Below, piece by piece: positions 26,801 to 30,709 of a DNA stretch of 30,709 nucleotides. The position numbers and the translations under genes are program-made. The DNA is taken from positions 1 to 30,709 of the IMG/VR virus record IMGVR_UViG_3300027320_000038. One strand, 5' to 3'. How positions within the stretch are numbered: the first letter of the stretch is position 1; every line of letters begins with the position of its first letter. Below the pieces are notes generated by a model. The model had not been told where the DNA came from. It did not search any database and was given only the letters and a program-made list of their open reading frames with translations. Source of the DNA: a virus.

Positions 26801-28986
26801 TCAAAACAAATTTAGGCGCTTTAATTGAAATGGATAAAATTGATGTTAGTCAAGCAGCATTTTCTTCAAAAGATTTAAATTCTAGCAACTTAAGCAAAAC
26901 TTTTAATAGAATAATAGAAGGTAAGACTGGTATAAAAGCTAGTGATGTGTATAGCAAAAGTAGAGGTATTAAATCCGGTAAAGGTAAAGGTAGACTAGAT
27001 ATAATACCACCGTCTGCTGAGGACTTTGTAGGATTACTTTATAAAACTTTAGGTAAAGGAAAAGAAGGTGATGCTCAAATGGCTTGGTATAAGAAAAATT
27101 TAATAGATCCCTTTGCTAGAGGCGACGAAGCTATTACTAATGAAAGAAACGCTTTGATGCGAGACTTTAAGCAGGTTAAAAAAGAAATTGTAGAAAGCAT
27201 TGGCGGAACAGATTTTAAGGGGGTATCTCCTTTAACAAAAAAGCTAAAGGCTAATATAGGTGATCAAGTTTATACAGGTGAAGATGCTGTTAGAATGTAT
27301 ATATGGAAAAAGCAAGGTATGGAAATACCTAATATAGATAAAGCTGAAGTAGACGCAGCGGTAGCTGAAGTTGCTAAAGATCCTATGCTAGCAGATTTTG
27401 CAAACAAAATTAGAACAATAAATAGGGGTAGACTATATACAGCTCCAGAGAATCAATGGGTTGCTGGTAACATTGCTACTGATTTTTTATCAGGTATAAA
27501 CACAGAAGGTAGAGCTAAGTATCTAAAAGAGTGGCAAGCTAATGTAGATGCAGTATTTTCTAAAGAAAATATGAATAAGTTAGAAGGAGCTTTTGGTACT
27601 AACTATAGAAAAGCTATGGAGAACATGCTGAAAAGAATGAGAACCGGTAAGAACAGAGACGTGAATAAAGATAAATTAGGTGGCAGGGTTACTGATTGGA
27701 TTAATAATTCTACAGGAGCTATTATGTTTTTTAATCAAAGATCTGCAGTACTTCAGTTAATGTCGGCTACTAACTTTGTTAACATGTCAGATAATAATAT
27801 ATTTAGTGCGGGTAAAGCATTTGCAAATCAACCTCAATACTGGAAAGACTTTAAAATGTTATTTAATTCAGAATACCTTAAAAACAGAAGAGGAGGTCTT
27901 GAATTTAACGTTACTGAATCTGAAATTGCAGATATAGCTAAGCAAGGCGGTGTTAGTGGTTTGATTTCTAAAATATTAAAAGTAGGATTTACCCCAACAC
28001 AGATAGCAGATAGTTTTGCTATTGCTGCAGGTGGATCTACATTCTTTAGAAATAGATATAAAACCTATTTAAAAGAAACTAATGCTGAAGGCGAAAAAGT
28101 TTACACTGAAAAAGAAGCTAAAGAGAAAGCATTTTTAGATTTTAAAGAGACAGCTGAAGAATCACAGCAATCAAGCAGACCAGATAAAATTAGTCAACAA
28201 CAAGCTAGCGACTTAGGTAGACTTATATTATCTTTTGCTAATACACCTAGTCAGTACGCTAGAATAATTAAAAAAGCTACACTGGATCTTAAAGATGGTA
28301 GAGGAGATGCTAAAAGTAATATATCTAAAATAGCTTACTATTCTTTTTTAACAAACTTAGTCTTCAACGGTATGCAGAAAGCTTTATTTGCTGAAGCAAT
28401 GGGAGATGACGACGAAGAACCACGTAATGCTGCCGAAAGGAAAGCAAAAGAAAAAAGACAATCTAAATATATAGATGTAGCTAACGGTATGATAAGTTCA
28501 TACTTAAGAGGTACAGGCGTTAGAGGTAATGTCTTGAGTACACTTAAAGATATGGGTCTTGAAATATATAAACAGCAAGGTAAAACTGTTCAAGATTATG
28601 ACAGGGTTGCAGATGCTGCATTAGGATTTTCACCACCTATAAGATATAAGTATATACAAATGAAAAGTGCTGGACGAAAGTTTACTTTCCCAGGCAGTAG
28701 AAAAGAAGTAAAAGAAAAACTTTTAGATATAGATAGTCCTGCTTTGATGGCAGGTGCTCAGTATACATCAGCACTTACGAACATTCCTCTTGATAGAGCT
28801 CTTAAAAAAATAAACAATATAGTATTAGCCAGTAACAGTGAGCTTGATGAAATCCAAAGGATAGGATTAATTTTAGGTTGGTCTACATATGATTTGAATA
28901 TACCTAAAAAAGGTGGAGCTAAAAAGAAAAAGAAAGGTAAGAAAAATTTTAAAACGACAAAATTTAAAACGACAAAATTTAAATGA
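20824..28986 (+). CDS. Giant internal virion/cargo protein with degenerate zincin-like motif
   Basis: 2,720 residues, by far the largest gene here. The N-terminus (MPRYKVNEKTYNLPEDKVEG) resembles the opening of other phage ejected proteins. Residues about 480-676 include Gly/Ala-rich hydrophobic stretches that could insert in membranes. Residues 917-921 read QEVGH inside a metallopeptidase-like setting (VFTQEVGHALMD, then RPEEYVMNIAEF at 977-988), a HExxH motif with the first His replaced by Gln. Long charged helices fill 1000-2250. The last 450 residues (for example SAVLQLMSATNFVNMSDNNI and FANTPSQYARIIKKA) look like a domain I recall as widespread in marine phages. The C-terminus is Lys-rich, ending in a repeated KTTKF. 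It is probably packaged in the head and ejected. No polymerase DxDxD motif or lysozyme motif was found. Confidence 0.6.
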   Translation: MPRYKVNEKTYNLPEDKVEGFLLQFPDAIAIEDEAQDFPTSTPADADAVQQPMTASQAGFTESPSVDTPSESLDPEPKSKKLIELEQKLEKAKTFKTTMKGQIIADLNDEIEIEKNLATPEGKQIANDFNSSVDAIFNTNIPYQLEEGVVFKDPIEGQSMTELNKNPEWRNALTNKITDSYYRLNPSKPAPAESTINTLVNARIDAELQKEKQEIDAERSNVIQDLRDNKRYTATVELGVKDYSESLSPQQKNIADMNSRAKKLRDIKDNGTALEAAKASEELNKLSKEANDALKDYNKNFQYWVDPITGNNMSLSQKEKDMLTNQSQPKSLKKEIDAKTAQYKKSTAAQLEEAFVLNVLETQDNAKRKNRIVKLKSSFFPLINILSGKGYKPNEEGIYEVKFQDLLPLRNITDIDKELSKATTLGSKEETLGQGGMKDMLDDLYKDNIRLNINKEALTTTFMLNIDPGSIKSTIGNKVGDKIGEFVGALSTATLGEDLTKSIGTTRRMELDAIEELQTDYGIDMSKSQRENYRRSLSTQVAEGLGGFVPEIVKFGMLNAVTGGTLSATKFGAKMAKWLKRTKNFTPTRQQQTQSFIYHALLEEAKFKAVTGGESQTGGGVGFFAGGQLANKLLSKFKFSGKSQVLEPVFQKMIAPGVGGMVGSNAALITEEAIKSLSNNVDWKKFMHETYGNVYYDKTTGTLLSEEEVEKRKKSGDGNTMEDRSKGFEKGIVEIFMFAAPGATKLKPIDFMSVAKKRANFSDAVRLLDETNTDGEFKLKGQERTQKENYALELENSLLRADNSFYNKEVSELTKEINRARSKIDEGNISNREKRILEKEIIVAESKIEMTKAGIKKSFNNIKKSGVFQSKGKTPVLKIIRNEKEPNALDGDKARYFPESNEFQVDLSKYKPGVFTQEVGHALMDLAFKNNESAAKKFKESIETTVNKALEGERFGNLRDMTFQEIINEKYSDKKQRPEEYVMNIAEFLQNPKFKDLLLSKGLLTGINRTVKETAGKFGIDLSSKKPLELGEKNINRASDLLEFLYDLGNIEKGGKNISKQFERFSNVEIDGKKLIDLETGIEIKTEAERLKDFSSKELESDNKDIFSKVNKAYKEGIENNQNIETTGVMIGFEYRPIVLKKIRRYIDKNNLQVASDVPELLADAVIMDKNGVPGIVKSYSDGQKVIKYIKENNPSKQEIQDFAKENGIREIRSQEGASRLDKLEAMAKGTKSEATLTSMITGDVDKRILGIMQKPEYAQEFGAVRLGGLEENQQEKIVQESTTGEGSTAFLDLAKNDRVSRKTAIAVSRLPEEINKKATDIAEKTLLQKFPKLGARTLGKVKLKSGEEVTYALFRNTADVNIGGETFNIKARGFKEINDYLTSKGLSAEGKPSKLKNFNQFQQEAFKVSLFNEIEKVAGKLKGGGKVPTPEYNMFLDNTFKLYKNYISQSSINKRFNIFSEPLIDSKTGKQVRESSDQGNPVFKKKNITPAEWKKYFGGDGTGTERLDGKRRSLIETISMEIGKDAIMEKLESDTFKKIVQERQTELGNEVGENFISKISVELDRLPSGEMSKSYSSVELFHRAKKIPGLAIKNENEFRTLINQYNRGELDKDLMELIKEEATESFINTTKARSLIAENIKKAIGQEILKSETDINIRYNEKIGHNNKLHKEFRDEVKSTLELIPKEILELQKTLSGEKGFIIAETLGYDGGMGKTGKQFIKDFNNILGTKADNSIWKPVFDLIKKNKQKFFAEISGGSNKTGVGQARAIVKNNELSNAEKIKELDNVYEGGLKYSNELNTAYHNAIVKSLNKSLNTKYKGKPSERIKAVERLSLMIAQNRKFGPRLASPFTIFELNTKGGFSNEHLKESVKYKSDLINLLKKGLFDIDGELKKINTGYESALVDNTSRTAADKALGSVFSSEMKSYLKLIGPDALVFTAPEIANKLNKFYHAPSKKLLGDHIVEKFIKEAALPNKTNLNLLKNKGINVKNIKTNLGALIEMDKIDVSQAAFSSKDLNSSNLSKTFNRIIEGKTGIKASDVYSKSRGIKSGKGKGRLDIIPPSAEDFVGLLYKTLGKGKEGDAQMAWYKKNLIDPFARGDEAITNERNALMRDFKQVKKEIVESIGGTDFKGVSPLTKKLKANIGDQVYTGEDAVRMYIWKKQGMEIPNIDKAEVDAAVAEVAKDPMLADFANKIRTINRGRLYTAPENQWVAGNIATDFLSGINTEGRAKYLKEWQANVDAVFSKENMNKLEGAFGTNYRKAMENMLKRMRTGKNRDVNKDKLGGRVTDWINNSTGAIMFFNQRSAVLQLMSATNFVNMSDNNIFSAGKAFANQPQYWKDFKMLFNSEYLKNRRGGLEFNVTESEIADIAKQGGVSGLISKILKVGFTPTQIADSFAIAAGGSTFFRNRYKTYLKETNAEGEKVYTEKEAKEKAFLDFKETAEESQQSSRPDKISQQQASDLGRLILSFANTPSQYARIIKKATLDLKDGRGDAKSNISKIAYYSFLTNLVFNGMQKALFAEAMGDDDEEPRNAAERKAKEKRQSKYIDVANGMISSYLRGTGVRGNVLSTLKDMGLEIYKQQGKTVQDYDRVADAALGFSPPIRYKYIQMKSAGRKFTFPGSRKEVKEKLLDIDSPALMAGAQYTSALTNIPLDRALKKINNIVLASNSELDEIQRIGLILGWSTYDLNIPKKGGAKKKKKGKKNFKTTKFKTTKFK
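28951..28980 (+). repeat. 15-bp tandem repeat at the end of the giant gene
   Basis: Two exact copies of AAAACGACAAAATTT (28951-28965 and 28966-28980) encode the repeated KTTKF at the C-terminus, just before the overlapping TGA. Confidence 0.95.
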
Positions 28987-29342
28987 AATTAAAATATTTT
29001 ACATACGAAGAGTTTGACTCACCTGATGTTCAGGGTAGTGGTCAATTAATGAATGAGGAACTACTTAACATGCTTGACATTGTTAGAAAAAAGTACGGTA
29101 AATCTATTGTTATTAACTCAGGTTATAGAACTGTAAAACATAATGCTAAAGTAGGTGGAACTTCTGAATCATCTCATACAAAAGGTTTAGCGGTTGATAT
29201 TGCATGTAATAATTCTACTGACAGATTTAAATTAGCAGGTATATTAAGAGAAGTTGGATTTAAAAGAATTGGCATTGCTAAGACTTTTATTCACGCTGAT
29301 ATAGACAAAGATAAAGCGCAAAACGTATTATGGACTTATTAA
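28983..29342 (+). CDS. M15-family D-Ala-D-Ala-type peptidase, candidate endolysin
   Basis: 119 residues, the size of a single-domain Peptidase_M15_3 protein, a zinc enzyme that cuts peptide cross-links in peptidoglycan. The expected ligands are visible: H65 and D72 in SSHTKGLAVDI and H104 in FIHADID; the conserved GYRT lies at 47-50. There is no signal peptide, so release for host lysis would need a holin, which was not found here; a virion-associated role is possible. The ATG overlaps the stop of the giant gene (ATGA), so the two are probably translationally coupled. Confidence 0.85.
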   Translation: MKLKYFTYEEFDSPDVQGSGQLMNEELLNMLDIVRKKYGKSIVINSGYRTVKHNAKVGGTSESSHTKGLAVDIACNNSTDRFKLAGILREVGFKRIGIAKTFIHADIDKDKAQNVLWTY

Positions 29343-29352
29343 AAATAAAATT

Positions 29353-29490
29353 ATGGAATTAACAAAAGGATCACCATTTCAATTAAAAGATGCATGTTAT
29401 CATAAGGTAAAAAAACAATACAAAGTATTCCCTTCGGCATATGCAAGTGGAGCAATAGCTAAGTGTAGAAAAAATAAAGGTAAAAAGTAA
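29353..29490 (+). CDS. Tiny basic protein, SAYASG type
   Basis: 45 residues: a short lead, then CYHKVKKQYKVFPSAYASGA and a Lys-rich end, with cysteines at 15 and 38. From memory, the pattern xxYKVxPSAYASGAxxKCRK occurs in small marine-phage proteins, sometimes ahead of a basic domain like the next gene's. The leader AAATAAAATT is the same as that of the giant gene. Its stop overlaps the next ATG (TAATG), so they form a pair. The biochemical role is unknown; nucleic-acid binding is plausible from charge. Confidence 0.6.
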   Translation: MELTKGSPFQLKDACYHKVKKQYKVFPSAYASGAIAKCRKNKGKK

Positions 29491-29759
29491 TGAGACAGTC
29501 ACCGTTGTTTGTTAGAAAAACAAAAGAAGGTGCAAACCTTAAACGCTGGTTTAAAGAAAAATGGACTGACGAAAAAGGCAACCCTTGTGGATCTACTAAG
29601 AATAAAAACACTAAAAAGTGTAGACCTAGTAAAAGAATTAGCGGTGATACCGTAAAGACTTGGAGTGAAATGTCTTCAGCTGAAAAGAAAAAAGCTGTAG
29701 CTGAAAAGAAAAGAGTTGGGATGGGTAAAAGAGCATCCAATATAAAAAGAAAAAAATAG
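29490..29759 (+). CDS. Small basic protein, DUF5872-like
   Basis: 89 residues, about a quarter Lys. It contains LKRWFKEKWTDEKG, a Cys pair (C33, C44) around a KNKNTKK loop, then RPSKRIS and MSSAEKKKAVAEKKR, the pattern I associate with the DUF5872 family of phage proteins. Function is unknown; a DNA-condensing or virion-internal role would fit the charge. It is the last gene of the plus-strand block, translationally coupled to the 45-residue gene and followed by the terminator. Confidence 0.6.
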   Translation: MRQSPLFVRKTKEGANLKRWFKEKWTDEKGNPCGSTKNKNTKKCRPSKRISGDTVKTWSEMSSAEKKKAVAEKKRVGMGKRASNIKRKK

Positions 29760-29804
29760 GAGTAAAGATTATCAGGCGTACCATACCTGCAATTCCTATA
29801 AAAG

Positions 29805-29834
29805 AAAGGGGCCTCGTTATGAGACCCCTTTTTT
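29805..29834 (+). terminator. Rho-independent terminator of the structural block
   Basis: AAAGGGG (29805-29811) pairs with CCCCTTT (29825-29831), with one C/A mismatch and a further CTC/GAG, closing a GTTAT loop, and runs into six T's (29829-29834). A shorter weak hairpin (29773-29789, CAGG/CCTG) lies just before it. It ends the plus-strand block and may also stop transcription from the converging gene. Confidence 0.85.
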
Positions 29835-29885
29835 AATATGTATAGATTATTTAATTATTTATACATATTAATTATTATATGTATA
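29835..29885. repeat. Three copies of a 9-bp element, two direct and one inverted
   Basis: ATATGTATA occurs at 29836-29844 and 29877-29885, and its reverse complement at 29860-29868; the first and the inverted copy extend to a 10-bp inverted repeat (29835-29844/29860-29869). It is extremely AT-rich, so part of this could be chance, but three copies in 50 bases between converging genes are notable. Confidence 0.6.
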
Positions 29886-29886
29886 A

Positions 29887-29902
29887 AAAAGTTATAACTT
29901 TT
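29887..29902 (-). terminator. Possible weak terminator of the minus-strand gene
   Basis: A perfect 16-base palindrome AAAAGTTATAACTTTT lies 5 bases beyond the nrdA stop. Read on the minus strand it is followed by two more T's, making a run of six. The short stem makes it weak; the 29805 hairpin may serve as the stronger stop. Confidence 0.4.
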
Positions 29903-29907
29903 AGCCT

Positions 29908-30709
29908 TTAGCCATCACAAGCTAAACAATCTTCACTCATAGCTTGCTGAGCTATATCTCCACGTAAAACAGATTCTGTTCTAGTATAATATAAGGTTTT
30001 AACACCTTTCTTCCAAGCTTCAAAATGAACTTTGTTCAACCACTTAGGTGTAGCTTCAGATGGAAAAGCTAGGTTTAAACTAACGGACTGATCTACGTAT
30101 TGTTGCCTAAGACCAGCTTGATTAACTAATTCTAATTGATTAATCTCTTTAAAAGTTTTAAAAACTTCTTTAACTGGAATGTTATGGCCCATAGTAATAT
30201 TATCCAAAGCATCGATATCCTGTATGCTACCTCCGTCAGCCAGTATTTTATTCCACGTTTCATTTGTATTTAGTTTATGTTTCTTTAATAGTTTAACTAG
30301 CGTCGGGTTTTTCCTAATGAAAGTCCCCTTTGCACTCTGCTCTGTAAAAACATTCGCAGCCCACGGCTCAACACCAGGAGAAACATTACCGCTAAGCTTG
30401 CTATTAGAAACAGTAGGAGCAATAGCACGGAGATGAGTATTACGCATACCCGTCCCAACACACCATAAAGGCTCGCCGTAAATTTCTGCCAAGTCTCTCG
30501 AGGCTCTTTCACTTTCAATTTTAATTTGCGAAAATATTTTCCTAGTTTCAAACTGAGATAGTAAACCCTCGAAAGGAATACCTTTTTCTTGGAGATAGGT
30601 GTGCCATCCGAGTACACCAAGTCCCAATGCTCTCCCTTTCTGCGCAGACCGAACAGCATTTTCAAACCCGCGAAGTCCCTTGGCTCTTTGAATAAATTCC
30701 TCCATAACT
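29908..30709 (-). CDS. nrdA: Class I ribonucleotide reductase, large (alpha) subunit, C-terminal part
   Basis: The frame is open to the right edge; the M at 30705 is internal and the gene's 5' part is outside the window. The visible 266 residues match the C-terminal part of class I alpha subunits, which reduce ribonucleotides to deoxyribonucleotides: GRALGLGVLGWHTYLQ, SPGVEPWAANVF, the radical-path tyrosines in LYYTRTE (Y239-Y240 counted from that M) and the redox tail EDCLACDG with its CxxC pair. Everything needed at the C-terminus is intact. A small subunit would be expected upstream or nearby outside the window. Bases 30301-30480 and 30601-30660 are far richer in GC (48-55%) than the 3' part (18-42%). 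Confidence 0.95.
   Translation of the reverse strand, partial: VMEEFIQRAKGLRGFENAVRSAQKGRALGLGVLGWHTYLQEKGIPFEGLLSQFETRKIFSQIKIESERASRDLAEIYGEPLWCVGTGMRNTHLRAIAPTVSNSKLSGNVSPGVEPWAANVFTEQSAKGTFIRKNPTLVKLLKKHKLNTNETWNKILADGGSIQDIDALDNITMGHNIPVKEVFKTFKEINQLELVNQAGLRQQYVDQSVSLNLAFPSEATPKWLNKVHFEAWKKGVKTLYYTRTESVLRGDIAQQAMSEDCLACDG

Noticed and set aside
28951-28980. The tandem repeat as an attachment site or CRISPR unit
   Set aside because: Only two 15-bp units, inside coding sequence and in frame; they simply encode the repeated KTTKF.
20824-28986. The giant protein as a crAss-type virion RNA polymerase
   Set aside because: No DxDxD-type catalytic motif or other polymerase signature was found, and the C-terminal domain matches a different pattern.
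29459-29740. A 93-codon minus-strand frame opposite the small basic gene
   Set aside because: It is a Phe/Leu-rich mirror of Lys/Glu codons and covers the plus-strand pair that has coupled starts.
30179-30665. Open frames on both strands within nrdA (30179-30436 plus, 30297-30665 minus)
   Set aside because: The nrdA frame shows conserved catalytic and CxxC motifs throughout; these frames overlap its GC-rich stretch.
1-30709. Integration genes, tRNAs, insertion sequences, CRISPR arrays
   Set aside because: Intergenic gaps are all under 150 bases, and no tRNA cloverleaf, transposase, integrase motif or repeat-spacer pattern was seen by eye.

Overview
The window is a phage (or provirus) genome segment that carries one almost complete virion-assembly and structural module. 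It is AT-rich: hand-counted 60-base samples outside two GC-rich patches mostly fall at 18-42% GC. Arg is mostly AGA, and most genes start after A/T-only leaders with no Shine-Dalgarno sequence. Leaderless-SD, AT-rich starts, together with protein motifs that I associate with marine flavobacterial and crAss-related podovirus-like phages, suggest a short-tailed phage of a Bacteroidota host, probably aquatic. This host call is inference. No integrase, repressor, tRNA, CRISPR array or insertion sequence was seen.

Layout, left to right. 1-360 is the 3' part of a GroES-like co-chaperonin gene. 305-2790 holds a putative small terminase subunit and the large terminase, followed with no gap by the portal gene (2791-5199). 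5227-7861 holds a scaffold-like protein and the major capsid protein, followed by a strong hairpin. 7948-8790 is a conserved protein of unknown role, also followed by a hairpin. 8870-12208 is a tandemly duplicated two-gene cassette (A1-B1-A2-B2) of head-tail connector/ring-type proteins. 12215-18355 holds two large tail proteins that look like two halves of a nozzle ('muzzle'/stabilisation) protein; they lie in the same frame and are separated by two in-frame stops. 18385-28986 holds two putative internal virion proteins and a 2,720-residue giant protein that I take to be an ejected/cargo protein. 28983-29759 holds an M15-family peptidase (candidate endolysin) and two tiny basic proteins. A rho-independent terminator at 29805-29834 ends the plus-strand block.

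On the minus strand, converging on that terminator, is the C-terminal part of a class I ribonucleotide reductase large subunit, cut by the right edge. Phages commonly carry this enzyme to supply dNTPs for replication.

Working together: terminase and portal package DNA into a capsid assembled on the scaffold, the duplicated connector proteins and the two nozzle proteins close the head, the giant and internal proteins are probably carried in the head and ejected, and the peptidase would open the peptidoglycan. The points most worth a second look are the A-B-A-B connector duplication, the split nozzle gene, a degenerate zinc-peptidase motif in the giant protein, sharp GC-rich patches inside terL and nrdA, and a hairpin that abuts an alternative start at 18433.
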